DNA of 64,000 nucleotides. It comes from Asterias rubens. Taxonomy: Eukaryota; Echinodermata; Asteroidea; Forcipulatida; Asteriidae. Below, piece after piece: positions 33,628 to 44,640 of this stretch; position 1 is the stretch's first letter; the number at the start of each line of letters is the position of its first letter. Under the pieces are notes generated by a model. The model made no database searches, was not told where the DNA came from, and saw only the letters and a program-made list of their open reading frames with translations. Where the stretch lies: positions 8,530,866 to 8,594,865 of the forward strand of contig NC_047080.1 in the NCBI RefSeq assembly GCF_902459465.1, in the 5' to 3' direction. A program made the position numbers and the translations under genes.

Positions 33628-33890
33628 GGCCCAATTTCATAGCGCTGCTTAACGGTAAGCAAATTTGCGTGCTTACTGTAGCAGAAAAATTTACTTAAGC
33701 CTTTAGCGTTTTTCACTGGTTAGCAGAAAAATTGGGCAGCCATGTTGCGTGTTTACCGTGGATTTGCATTGTGACGTCATTTATTTCTGTGCGGTAAGCA
33801 CCGGAAGGTTAGCATGCCTTTTCGTGTGCTTACGGTTAGCAGCGCTATGAAATAGAAATCACACAGTAAGCACAAAATCGGGCCCTGGCA
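33628..33890. repeat. MITE family E copy
   Basis: The ends GGGCCCAATTTCATAGCGCT and AAATCGGGCCC are inverted; inside, AAGCACCGGAAGGTTAGCAT matches the segment at 58690-58905. Confidence 0.6.
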
Positions 33891-33933
33891 TTATGCCTGA
33901 AGCTTGCACTGCAGCAATGATGGCCCCCATAAT

Positions 33934-34305
33934 TAAAGTTCCTGGACACTAGTGGTAATTGTTAAAGACCAGTCTTCTCACTTAGTGTATCTCAGCATAA
34001 ATATGCATTAATTAACAAACCTGTGAAAATTTGAGCTCAATTGGTTGTTGAAGTTGCAAGATAATGATGAAAGAAAAGCACCCTTGTCACTTAAAGTTGT
34101 GTGCTTTCAGATGCTTGATTTCGGGACCTCAAAATCTAATTCTGGGGTATCAAAATCAAATTCATGGAAAATTACGTGACTTCAGAGGGAGCCGTTTCTC
34201 ACAATGTTTTATAATCTCAACCTCTCCCCATTACTTGTTACCAAGTAAGGTTTTATGCTAAATAGTTATTTTGAGTAAATTACCAATAGTGTCCAGTGCC
34301 TTAAA
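33934..34305. repeat. MITE family C, full copy
   Basis: It starts TTAAAGTTCCTGGACAC and ends TAGTGTCCAGTGCCTTAA. The AGAGGGAGCCGTTTCTCACA block is shared with copies at 41611-41910, 52900-53266 and 60892-61218. Confidence 0.7.
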
Positions 34306-35159
34306 ACATGAGTAATTTTGTTGATCCGCTTGTCCTTGGTGGATTTATCGCCCACCACTAGAACATCCCCAATAATTAAAGGGTGACTTTATACGTACAT
34401 TGTGTAGCAAGTGTTTGGTCATGACATGTGGACATGAAACCCTACTCACTGTTAATGAAGATGAACAATACTAAATATAATTTACCTGTAGAAGATTCAG
34501 CTGCATTAGTTGTCAAGTTTTGAGAAAAAAAAAGTTAATATCAAAGAGCGACGTTTTCTGCATAATACATCATGTACTCCTTTACTAGCATTTTTAGCGT
34601 TAGAACTACGAGTAAATGAGATTTGTTCCTCAAACAGTTTTGGATCTGGAGAAGATCATGTATAGCGGGACCAACCTCATTTATCTAGTCGAAGTAAACC
34701 AGAACCAAGGATGTTAGAATGAATCTTGCACAGAATGTACTACCAGTACATGTAGACTAATTTTTAGGTGGGCAATAAATCCAATTCAACAAAATTATTC
34801 ATGTTTAATTATTCATTTCAATTCAATTCAATTCAAGTTTTATTGATCCTACCATGAAATAAATTCATTTTGCATACATGCAACACAGGAAAAAATTAAG
34901 AACACACAATCTTAAATAAACTACTGGAAATACACAATGGAATCATACTGAAAACCACCGACCAACATCTAAGCAGAAAGTAAAGTAAGTAGTTAAACGC
35001 CTGAGGCTGATCATTCATTGAGGAGACGAAAATGAAGGAGTTGAGGTACTGTTTGTTTTGCATCAAAGTGACTGCCATCTCCTACCGCTTCTTAGTCTGA
35101 TGAAAAATTTGTTCAATAGATGGGATTCGACTGGGACCATAAGGCCAAACAAAAACAAA

Positions 35160-35549
35160 TACCAGTTGATCGTCCCCGCCCGCATCCTTGTTTGGGGCCG
35201 CATCCTTTTTTTAAATACTATTTACTATTTTTTAATATTTAATCCATCTTTTCAAAAGGACTGGCCTAAGGAGCTTTTCCCAAATCTAACTTGATGCTTT
35301 CGAACACTTGAAACCGCCTGTTTCATAAAACAATATTAGTGAATGCCTACCAGCAAATCTTTTTAATGATATCCGACCCTGTTAGTGGAAGTGTTAATAC
35401 AGGTCCTCATGCAATTAATAGGTATAAATAAGTTTGCGGTTGATTTAAACTGAAGAATTGGTGGCCATCTTTAAAAAAAATAGTAAATAGTAAATAGTAA
35501 GGCCCTCATCCTATTCTTTTTTGAAAAATCCGGACGATCAACTGGTGCT
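35160..35549. repeat. MITE with ACCAGTTGATCGTCC ends
   Basis: ACCAGTTGATCGTCC at the left and GGACGATCAACTGGT at the right are perfect inverted ends. Next to them, TAGTAAATAGTAAATAGTA pairs with TACTATTTACTA. Confidence 0.6.
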
Positions 35550-36291
35550 TTATGTCATTTGGCTTAATAGCTGAAGTGCAAGCGTCAGGCATGATGCCTG
35601 GTTTCCAAACTGTGTTATGAGGCCTGGATGCAATAAGTTGAATGACATTTTGACTGTGTTTGCTGTCTGTGACATCTGATACTCCTTATCATTAGCTATG
35701 TCTCAGAATCAGATCAATGCACAGTGGACAATATTTTGATTTACTCCTGGGGAAATTTATGCTGGGTGGCACAATGTGTTTTGCTCAGAGCGCTGGGAAA
35801 AAAATTGTGAGTCCTGGACAGGCCTGCCAGGCACCGCCCACCGTGTCTACAACACTGGTCATTCAGCACATCTAGTAGGTAGAACGTTTGTTGCAATAAT
35901 CATAACCCTATAGGCAATCCCTTGATGTCGAGGAAGATGTTCCCCACACGTAAGCAAAGTTATTAGGGTTGAGGTAGTTGGTGCCTAAAGGTGACTCAAT
36001 CGATGACTCAAAAGTCCAATCCGTGAGCCACATACTCTTTTTAAAGCCGTTGTCACAGGGTTGGACCATGGAGATGTCTTTCTCGTTTCCTCTCCTTTCT
36101 CAGCAGTCGCAATAGTTGCCTCCATGAGGCTCAATCTCCTGTTTGCTCATCCCAGGATGCAGTATTGATGCTACACTTCTGGAGCGATGTCTTTAGGGTG
36201 TCTTAATAGCTTTGTACTTTTTTATTGCACCGTTTGTCTGTAGCGTAAATTGTAAAGCGCTCCGATCTTTGTGGGAGCTTTATGAATGCCT

Positions 36292-36447
36292 ATACGCCTC
36301 TCTTAATACTTTGCATGACGTAATAATTCTTACCCAAAATGAGGCTATGGGCGCACGTTCCCCATCACTTGCAGTGGCTGCGCCCATCGCCTCGTTTTGA
36401 GTTAGCATTGTGACGTACCTCATGCATAAATATTAAGAGAGGTGTAT
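36292..36447. repeat. Palindromic MITE, 155 bp
   Basis: TACGCCTCTCTTAATA pairs with TATTAAGAGAGGTGTA, and AAATGAGGCTATGGGCGCA pairs with TGCGCCCATCGCCTCGTTTT. Confidence 0.65.
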
Positions 36448-36894
36448 TGTACTAGAAGCGTTATATATAAACCACCATAAAACAAGGACAACTGTAAAGA
36501 AAGGGCTATGTTTGAACAATTCAACTTGTAGTCAATACCAAAAGGTCAACTTTTTGCTCTTGGCCTAGTAAACAATTTAGGTGCAAAATATTAAAGAAAC
36601 TAAATCAGTTAGTTTAAATTCTTAGCTCTAGATATTCACTGTTGACTTCTGACAGGGGATACCCAAAGCGTGGACTCACTGCAATGGGTGCAATTTCTTT
36701 TGCGTACTAACGTTTTCTAATTGAAGACCGGGACTCGAACCCAACTCAGCTGACCAGAAACACCAGGAGCTTTGAGTTTGGTGTATTTTGACTCACATTC
36801 TGGGCCACAGCATCCCATTATTACACATTTGCAAAATACAAACAAATAGGCCTACAATTAGAAAAACATTCAATTTATCATTGACTTTGACAGC

Positions 36895-37190
36895 AGAGTG
36901 CGGGTTTGACTCCCAGCCGTGACGCTTGTGTCCCTGAGCAAGACACTTAACTATAATTGCTTCTCTCCACCCAGGGGTAAATGGGTATCTAGTGAGGGCA
37001 GAGATGGTTCTTGTGATTGATTTAGCAATAGCGCGCTACATGTAAGGCAGCACAGGCTGTATACTCACCAGTTACCTGAGATGGTTTAAGGAATGAATTA
37101 AACGGCCCAGTGACCAGGGGTACTAAAGTTGGAAGCGCTTTGAGATGCCCTTCGGTTGTATAAAGCTCTATATAAAAAAAATTATTGTTA
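36895..37190 (+). repeat. SINE family B with full 3' tail
   Basis: It runs from the B-box region through CACTTAACTATAATTGC to a tail GGAAGCGCTTTGAGATG...TATATAA plus ATT repeats. The AGCGCTTTGAG-TATATAA tail is the kind used by LINE machinery. It stops 60 bases before the acceptor at 37252. Confidence 0.65.
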
Positions 37191-37251
37191 TTATTTTTGA
37201 CTTGCATATTGTGATTGTTATGAAATCTTATGACTCTTCCTTTTTTTATAG

Positions 37252-37423
37252 GTTGAGCGCTAAGCAGCAATGGAACGATTTGGTATCCCAAAGATGGACA
37301 GACGTCCAGATGGAAAACCAGTCCTTTCGTCATGTCACATCAGCCTGATGCACATCCCGCCAGTACGTTAGGAGAGATTTCCGACTGTAAACTTTTTATC
37401 AAAGAGGATTCAAGGGGGAAAAA
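37252..37423 (+). promoter_or_regulatory. 5' UTR part of the NR5B exon, with upstream ORF
   Basis: An acceptor (TTTTTTTATAG) at 37251 would open the exon 172 bases before the start codon. A 33-codon upstream ORF (ATG 37270 to TAG 37371) precedes the main ATG in another frame and could lower translation. The first exon and promoter were not found. Confidence 0.4.
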
Positions 37424-39053
37424 ATGTCCGACAGCGGTGATGGCGATAAAATGTTACCCCCCTTAATACCAGATTCGCAACTTCAAGACATGATGGACCA
37501 TCATGCACAGAGGATGCACTGGCTCCACCAGCTCATCAAAATGCAGCAGTTATTCCGCACGTCTGTGGTGGCTGGTGATCCACAGGAATGTAAAGATGTC
37601 ACCATGACTCCACGTGATCCCAGATCATCGAATGTTGTAGACCCATCCATCCTGTGGGGCACCTTCCCCCCTGGCGTGTTAACCTCAGGCGCATTGCAGT
37701 CAAGAGTAACGCAATCAATTAAATCGGACGTGACTACTGCAGTTGATTATACTACCTCTCAGAGTGGGCCTTCTGATGTTACTTCTAAATTCAATTCCAG
37801 AAGTCGACTTACTGCTGCCGCACAAAAAAATCAAATTCAGCCCAAGGCGCCTGCGATGATCAAACAGGGTAGGGGGCCTCTCTGCAGTGCAAACTCCCAC
37901 GAACAGAAACCTTTGCATCCGTTTAGACTGACCTCTCCCACTAGACAACTCGTCAACGATTCTTCAGACGCCCAGACAGTTGGAGGTTCTCCTTCAGCAT
38001 TCAACAAGAAAAGTCTACCTCAGTGCCCGGACTTGACAGCATGGTCAGGTTTGAATAACCACCAGACATCCTCTTCGGATGTTGATTTTACCCGCGCCTG
38101 GTTGGATTTGCATTCAGTACTGGATCTGAGCACAAAAAATGCAAACCATTCTGCTGCATCCTCATCAGGTTCGTCATCGAAGAAGGAGCTTCGGAAGTCA
38201 GTGATAACAGCTCCAGATTTACATGGTCAACAGCACGGTCCATGTTTTAGTCAAGACACCTTGTCAATGAAGCACGCACATCTGGCCAGGAATTCAGATC
38301 AGTTTGTGTCACCCAACGCCTGGTCAGAACGTATTCCCTTTCCCCTGTTGAATGCGGACTCCACCGATGTGAATAAAACCACCTCTCGTGCTCCTGAAAC
38401 CACTTTGACTTCTCGGAACAGAGAAGGGTCACTCAAAGAGTGTCATGGCGCAGGAGGCAGAATAACAGAGTCTCAGGTGAAGGTGGAACGGGTCGACGAG
38501 GAATACATGCCACCGAGAAGTCTTGATTCCATCTCTCAAACAGTTGCTTCAGAAAGCAGGAACTCTACTCCGTTTGAGCAGCTGGCATTCAAGCGATTCT
38601 CATCGCATGAAACGCCATTCTCGAAGTCCGTCTCAAAGTTTTTCTCATCCCCCGAGACTTCTCTTTCTGCAACAACATCAGCAACTCTTGAGTTTTTGGA
38701 GTCGTCTAAGGAACAATCGCTGAACGTTTCCTCCGATTCTGCGGATGAAAAACCGCAAGATTTAGGTGAACAGGAGACAGCGCCAGAGGAAAATGCGGAA
38801 AGTGTGAACTTGAAAATGAAGCCACCACCTGACAAGAAATGCCCGATTTGTGAAGACCTGGTGTCCGGCTACCATTACGGCATGTACTCTTGCGAGAGCT
38901 GCAAGGGCTTCTTCAAGCGGACGATTCACAGTAAGCGCTTTGAGAAGCTCAAATGTGTCAACGGTGGGACGTGTGTGATCACTCTGAAAAGTCGTAAGGT
39001 GTGTGCCTCATGCCGCTTTCAAAAGTGCCTTTCACTGGGGATGAAGTTTGAAG
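37424..39053 (+). CDS. NR5B exon: N-terminal region and DNA-binding domain
   Basis: The ATG at 37424 is the first in the long frame. The exon ends after MKFE with donor GAAG|GTAATA. Conserved DNA-binding domain sequence stops exactly at this donor; the frame then reads into an Asn-rich AAT microsatellite. Confidence 0.88.
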
Positions 39054-42000
39054 GTAATAAAAATAATAATAATAATAATAATAATAGTAATAATAATAAT
39101 ATTGCGGCACACAGAGCCAAATTGTGCCTGCTCTAGATTGGCAACGGTTGTGGGTTCAAATCCCACCCAAGTACTATGCCTCAAGGTGATTTTTTTCCAC
39201 AGAACTCAGGAAAGTACTAAGTGCTTACAGTGCTTACAAACATCGGTGTAAGGGTCAAACCAAATAATATTCTAAATAATATTGTGAGTCGTATGCCAAC
39301 AGTCAATTGAAGCAATGCTGTGGAACTTTGGAGAAATTAGAGTTTGAAGATATGTAGGAGCATGTCCGTTAACTGTCAGGTAAGCCAGCAGAAGAAGATA
39401 ATATTGTATTTGATGTACTTGGCAGCCAGTGTAGTGAACGGAGAAAGGTGTCAAGTTGGTGTTTCAAGTTTTGTGTAATGAGGCCAGGGCCCAATTTTAT
39501 AAGCTGTAAAGATATTGAACTTGAGCTGTGTATCGATCTTGAATTGGCAAGAAAAGTGTGATGTCACAATAGTGCGCCGTATTTGTTACCGCTCTCAAAC
39601 TTCCATTTCCGGGGGTATATTCATTCTTACCCAAAAAAGTTATTAAACACTGGAACACATTACCACCACAGACATCTAATCCATCATGAACAATAAGACT
39701 TTTAAGGAGCCGTTATAATCGACCTCTAAAGCAACTTAAAACTTCACCGCTACAAAAGTGACAGAATGGCGATTAAAACTGTGCAGGACGAATCGCGTAT
39801 ACCCCTAGAAGTGATATAAATACTATTGAGAGCGCCCTCACGCGTTCATAAATTCGACCGATGAAAAACACTATGCAGGGCTCGAAATTTACACTTGACC
39901 GTACTTCAGTCGTCAGAGGCAGCAGGCACATTTTTTCCCTTTCAATTTTGATTCTGATCCAGTTAATATTTAGAGCTACAAGCAAGAGTGTGAAATAAGA
40001 CATAAAAAGTGCTTGTAAAAAATTTGATTTAAAAACAAAATCAATACATTTCCTATATTATCAGGATTTGATCTGCAATTATAGCAAACGGTGACGAGTC
40101 GCAGTGCATGCACTAAAAAAAGTGTTGTTATCATGTGTGAAAACTACATGTGTGCAGGGCTTGAATTTTGGAGAAAAATCCACACGACCACCCATCTAAG
40201 GGCTTGTCGCTCAAAATGGTAATTGGACAAGAAGTATTTCCTGAGTCCTAAACAAAATATGTGTGCGATGCCAAGGAAACATTTCTTATACATGTTTATT
40301 TTAATGAGATGTTGTGTGTCCGTTAGCCATCAGGTCCGATCGCCAGCGTGGCGGCCGCAGCCTGTACAACGGATCTTCTGAACAACGTCGCCTCAGCAAG
40401 TTGGAAGAGGAAAAACAGAACCAGTTGAAGTGTTCTCAGCCTAAGAAGCGCAAACGGAGAGAGTCTACATGTATCTCATGTAAACCGCCAGTCGCATCAG
40501 ATAAAAGCGCCAACTCGACGCAGTCAAACAAGACTTTGACAGATTCTGAGAGTGTCGCTTTGTCGCCGCAGCTGAGCAAAACAGAAGCGCCAGAACATCG
40601 AAAAGACTTGAAAGTCGAATCCAAACTACCCAAAGTGGTCTCTGTTCCAAAAATTATTTTGGATCTGTCGGACAAGGAGAAAGATTTTATCCAGCAGTCC
40701 TTCCGAGATTGCTGCCTCTGTATCCTACGGGAAGAGAAGAACTTGATTGTGACTCTGAGTCACATCATCAACCACACAATGCTGCCTCTCATCAGATGGG
40801 TTCAGGGTCTTCCACTCTACAGGGAACTAACGGTAAAAGTCTAATAATAATACAGAGTTAATAGATGTTAAATTTGCATCAGGGATAAAGAATATTAATT
40901 TTGGTTTTTACCCATACACAGATGTGTGTTAGCACTGTATACTCAGTACTTTCCCGAGTCCTGTGAAAAAAATATCACAGGCATGTTACTCAGGTGGGAT
41001 TCGAACCCATGACCCTTGCAATTCTAGAGCAGTGTCTTACCAACTAGACTACCGAGGTTTCCCTGCAGCTACAGGCAGTTCGAATCCAGACTGAAGGCTG
41101 ATAATACAGAGGTTTCGCAAGCGTATGGATTAAGCCTGGGCGACTAGTGTCGTAGTTGCAACTATTGACAGCTTAGTCGAGTCGGGCTACTGTTTTTCAA
41201 CTACTCGGTTAACCCTGCCGCAACGACTACAAAAAAAATAGTCGTGGCTACCTGCTTGGTGAACCAATCGTGTCGTTCATGACTATTCACGACAACATAA
41301 TTTACTTACGAAAAAACACAATCAGACATCAGTGGCACAATCCTTCAATCCTTTCAGCATGAATTTTACTTTAACTCACCTGCGGCAAACAATATGCCGG
41401 AATGCATCTTTGTAATAAAAATTTAGTTGCGACTAGTGTCAAAGTCGAGACTATTTGAGGCGCGACTAGTCCAGTAGTGAATTTCACTAGACGCCCAGGC
41501 CCCGCATGGACATGGATACAGATTCAGACACACTAATTGTACCTGTTCACATTGGATGCGCATCAGATTTTGTTTCGCAATCATAAATGTTACAAGCCTA
41601 GGCCAAAGATTTGAGCTCAATCGGTCGTCGAAGTTGAGAGATAATAATGAAAGAAAAAACACCATTGTCACACGAAGTTGTGTGCTTTTAGATGGTTGAT
41701 TTCGAGACCCCAAATTCTAAACTTGAGGTCTCGAAATCAAATTCGTGGAAAAATACTTTTTTTTCTCGAAAACTACATGTATGTCACTTCAGAGGGAGCC
41801 GTTTCTCACAATGTTTTATACCATCAACCTCTCCCTATTACTCATTACCAAGTAAAGTTTTATGCTAATAATTATTTTGAGTAATTACCAATAGTGTCCA
41901 CTGCCTTTAAAGCATGGATGGATTTGACTTTCTTGATGAAAATTCAGTGACAGCTGTTTGCTTTTTGCTCAACAAGTTGACACTGTATTTAGCTGGAACT

Positions 42001-44318
42001 TTCACAGGTGACTTACATTGTATCTTTATCAACTAATTTGCCTATAAATCAGCAATTTTTGACAAAAAACAACCTATGACCCTACCTTTAAATGTTCACT
42101 GGTTCGTTGAGTCATGTATGTGTTGGGTCACATACATGTCAAGCGCCGATACTGAGCTGCTTAAGCACAACAAGTAGCTAAGCACAACAAAATTATCCTT
42201 AGCAGAATAAACAAAGTACCTTGTTACATGTATAATGTTTGTGACTGGTATCCTGCTCATTTCTGCTAAGCAAATATTGTTTAAGCAATATTTTCTGCTT
42301 TAGCATTTTAAAGCTGTTTAGCAGAAAATACCCACTTGACAAATTTCTTTGCCAAGCACAAAAGGAGTGGGGCACCAGTCGCAATAGTGTAAACTTTATG
42401 GAATGTTGGCTGGTAACCTGTTTTGCTAAGCAAGACTTTCCTGGGCTTAGCAGGTTTTGTGCTTACAGGCTTTATGAAATTGGGCCCTGATCTTTGACAA
42501 ATACCAATGTTTCAAATGTTTGAACCTTTTTCTACTTTTAGATCGAAGACCAGATAAGACTACTGCACAGATCAGTCCTTAATCTGCTGTGTCTAAAGCT
42601 AATCTTCTACTGCCTGGACAACAAGGGTCGACTTCTGATGCCACAGAACCAGGTCATTGACCTGAACGACTTCAGCGTGTCAAAGTTCAACCAGCTGGTA
42701 CATAAGATCACCAATATTGGACACCAGCTACACAGTAATGGCCTGAACATGACGTCATTCGTCTGCTTGAAACTTATTTTGCTACTGAATCCAGGTAAAA
42801 GCAACATAATTTACAATTATGTAATAATAACTGGTTCTGTTTATTATTGTATTTGATTAGCTTCCCCGGGTCGACCCTGAACTGCCCCTGGTGTGTTCGA
42901 ATAGCTTTGACGTAATTCCAGGGGCTCACCTGGGTCAGCCCCAAGTGCCCTGCTTGTGGAACAAGTCACTTGGGGCTGGCCCCAGGTGCATGACGTCACC
43001 ACGAGAGGGTGAGTGATCGTTCGATTAGCTCATGTCAGAGGCTCACCCGAGTGAGCACAGCGGGGTCGACACAGGGAAGCTTATGTAGGATTTGAAACTT
43101 TGCATGGTGGAAATACGATATAGAAAGGTATGCGGTAACACCATGTAATGACTATCTCTAATGATTTGGGGTGGTTCTGAAAAGAACCGTTGGTTTCTAC
43201 AGGGAAGCTTATCAAACGCACCAAAAGTTTTTCACTCTGCACCATGACACGCTTTGGTGGTCATGCTTTTTCGGTCATAGCTCCACCACTTTTGAAACAA
43301 GCTACCCACCCACAATAGACCGATCCATTAGGCTCTGCCCACGACGCATGTGTGAACAAGAACACGTGAGCCTCTCCAGTGCCTTTCTGCACAACGCGCA
43401 CGCATGTCGGACCTTATTTGACGGACCTTCGTTGCGTTGTGAATGGTCAATACGCAACGGGGCGGAGCTTAATGGATCGGTCTATTAAGCAGCGCCTTCA
43501 TTGGACACTTTTAAAACCCATCTGTTTTGTCAATCTGGTTAAAGCGCTTAGAAACTTACGTATTTAGCTCTCTATAAACGTGCCCCCGGGGGAAAAAATA
43601 ATTTAAAAAATATATATAAAAAACGAAAAAAAGAAAAGAAAAAAAAAACACGAGAGGAAAGATGCCTCTTCATTTAAATTTTACGTATCAGTAGTATCAC
43701 AAGGCCCCAACAATTTTTTGTGGACAAACTTAGTTAAAGGGTCCAAGAAATGTCTCTGAAAAGGCCTCAGAGATTGCACCTGAGAGCATTAGCAACATCC
43801 AACACATGAACAAACTTATCATGAGCATTTTATTTCACATTCTTCTGTTTCCCTTGCTCCAAATCATGTTCCGGTATTGGAAGTTGACAAACTAGTTCCC
43901 TCGGCCCGCCTCGGGAACTAGTTTGTCAACTTCCAATACCTCGGGAGCTAATATAGACTAGTCACCTGAAATAAACCATGTTATATTTGTATAATATAAG
44001 AACCTAGTATTATTTCTTATCATTGCATGCCAAACTTGTTTGTCTTGGTTTTCAGATACACCGATGCTTCAGAACAGGCAGCAGGTCCGCTCCTACCAAG
44101 AGTCCATACAGAACACCTTCTTTACCTTCATGTCCAAAGTGGAACCCAAAAACAGACGCCAAGCCGGGAATCTGATGCTGAGCCTTGCGGCGATAGAGCG
44201 CGTCTGCCAGCAGGTCACTCTGGAGACCGTCTGCCACCTTGAGGTCGTCGATGAGATGTTCCGACTCGGCACCGACACTTCCCCGGAAAAGCCATGGATT
44301 CAGTGTAGGTTTTCGTGA
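37424..44318 (+). CDS. NR5B (Hr39/FTZ-F1-like) nuclear receptor, 4 coding exons
   Basis: Coding exons are 37424-39053, 40327-40832, 42542-42794 and 44056-44318, in all 2652 nt or 883 aa, with phases 1, 0, 1 that fit. Residues 1-472 are a low-complexity Ser/Thr-rich region with a sumoylation-type motif VKVE at 352-355. The DNA-binding domain (473-543) has all eight zinc cysteines (473, 476, 490, 493, 511, 517, 527, 530) and P-box CESCKG. It runs into an FTZ-F1-type box (AIRSDRQRGGRS, 544-555). The ligand-binding domain has the H3-H5 signature (LIRWVQGLPLYRELTIEDQI) and an AF-2-like VVDEMF at 860-865. The second finger (CVNGGTC, CASCRFQKC) resembles Drosophila Hr39 more than FTZ-F1/SF-1, so NR5B is preferred. 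It should act in the nucleus on TCAAGGTCA-type sites. The spacing between fingers is two residues longer than usual. A diverged NR5A paralogue is the alternative. Confidence 0.87.
39056..39102 (+). repeat. (AAT)n microsatellite just inside the NR5B intron
   Basis: About 15 AAT units with one AGT start two bases after the donor GT. Read in the exon frame they encode a run of Asn before a stop at 39134-39136. Confidence 0.85.
39595..39735 (+). pseudogene. LINE reverse transcriptase C-terminal relic
   Basis: A short frame reads SFLPKKVIKHWNTLPPQ, like the conserved FFPRTI-WN-LP segment at the end of non-LTR retrotransposon polymerases. Stops follow at once. Only the fragment remains. Confidence 0.4.
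40327..40832 (+). CDS. NR5B exon: FTZ-F1 box, hinge and start of ligand-binding domain
   Basis: The acceptor is CCGTTAG. G from the previous exon plus CC gives Ala, so MKFE-AIRSDRQRGGRS is continuous. A lysine/arginine-rich KKRKRR hinge follows, then helix 3 of the ligand-binding domain. The donor is ACG|GTAAAA, phase 0. Confidence 0.87.
40857..41095 (-). repeat. SINE family A copy in NR5B intron
   Basis: A complete reverse copy with A box (TGGTAAGACACTGCTCTAG on the minus strand), B box GGTTCGAATCCCACC and the GATGCAAATTTAACATCTAT tail. It begins 25 bases after the donor. Confidence 0.7.
41611..41910. repeat. MITE family C, left end missing
   Basis: It shares TTTGAGCTCAATCGGTCGTC, the GAGGTCTCGAAATC palindrome and the TAGTGTCCACTGCCTTTAA end with the full copies. 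Confidence 0.65.
42542..42794 (+). CDS. NR5B exon: middle of ligand-binding domain
   Basis: Begins IEDQIRLLHRSVLNLL after a TACTTTTAG acceptor and ends LLLNP with donor CCAG|GTAAAA, phase 1. It holds the helix 4-7 region. Confidence 0.87.
42849..43222. repeat. MITE family H split by a family I arm with 14-bp duplication
   Basis: The H element (GTATTTGATTAGCTTCCCC ... CTTATCAAACGCACC) is interrupted at 43085-43198 by one arm of family I (GTAGGATTTGAAACTTTGC ...). ACAGGGAAGCTTAT is present on both sides (43071-43084 and 43199-43212). Confidence 0.8.
43312..43490. repeat. MITE with AATAGACCGATCCATTA ends
   Basis: AATAGACCGATCCATTA at the left and TAATGGATCGGTCTATT at the right are perfect inverted ends. 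The subterminal regions are also complementary (GCTCTGCCCACGACGC against GCAACGGGGCGGAGC). Confidence 0.65.
43491..43600 (+). pseudogene. LINE 3' end relic
   Basis: A frame reads FKTHLF, the usual last motif of many LINE polymerases, then AAAGCGCTTAGAAACTTACG, like the AGCGCTTAGG 3' tail of the LINE at 62660-63060. Confidence 0.4.
43873..43940. repeat. Perfect 28-bp inverted repeat with 12-nt loop
   Basis: 43873-43900 (GGTATTGGAAGTTGACAAAC...) is exactly complementary to 43913-43940. It lies 116 bases before the last NR5B exon. Confidence 0.85.
44056..44318 (+). CDS. Last NR5B exon: end of ligand-binding domain
   Basis: The acceptor is GGTTTTCAG. NPD-TPML is continuous with the previous exon. 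The exon includes helices 9-10 (SLAAIERVCQQV) and the AF-2-like VVDEMF, and ends RFS-TGA at 44316-44318. AATAAA at 44794-44799 could be the poly(A) signal. Confidence 0.85.
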
Positions 44319-44389
44319 GAATGTGTTTTTAGTGTTTCTGCTTTTGATTATTGTACCTGTGTTTCTATTGTTTAAAAACTCTTGGGATG

Positions 44390-44640
44390 TACTTAAAGGC
44401 ACTGGGCACCTTTGGTAATTGTCAAAGACCAGTATTTTCACTTGGTGTACTGCAAAACCAAAATTTATATTTTTTATACCGATGCAAAATTTACATCTGT
44501 TATATAGCGGTGTGGTACTCACTGCCAAAACATATGATTCGAAATGCTCTGATTTTTTTTGCAGGACTCGGCAAAGCACCGAGTATACATTGCGTACACA
44601 CATCGGTGTAAGGGTTAAAACCCACAGTAAATCTTTCAAG
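44390..44640 (+). repeat. MITE family C end joined to SINE family A
   Basis: TTAAAGGCACTGGGCACC to CACTTGGTGTA (44394-44453) is the left end of family C. It changes directly into an internally deleted SINE A (44454-44635) with a flipped order of tail and head. Confidence 0.5.

Noticed and set aside
39272-39454. Minus-strand frame with a LINE-like phrase (VNGHAPTYLQTL)
   Set aside because: The match is short and unsupported by flanking motifs, and it lies on the opposite strand to the better LINE relic at 39595-39735.
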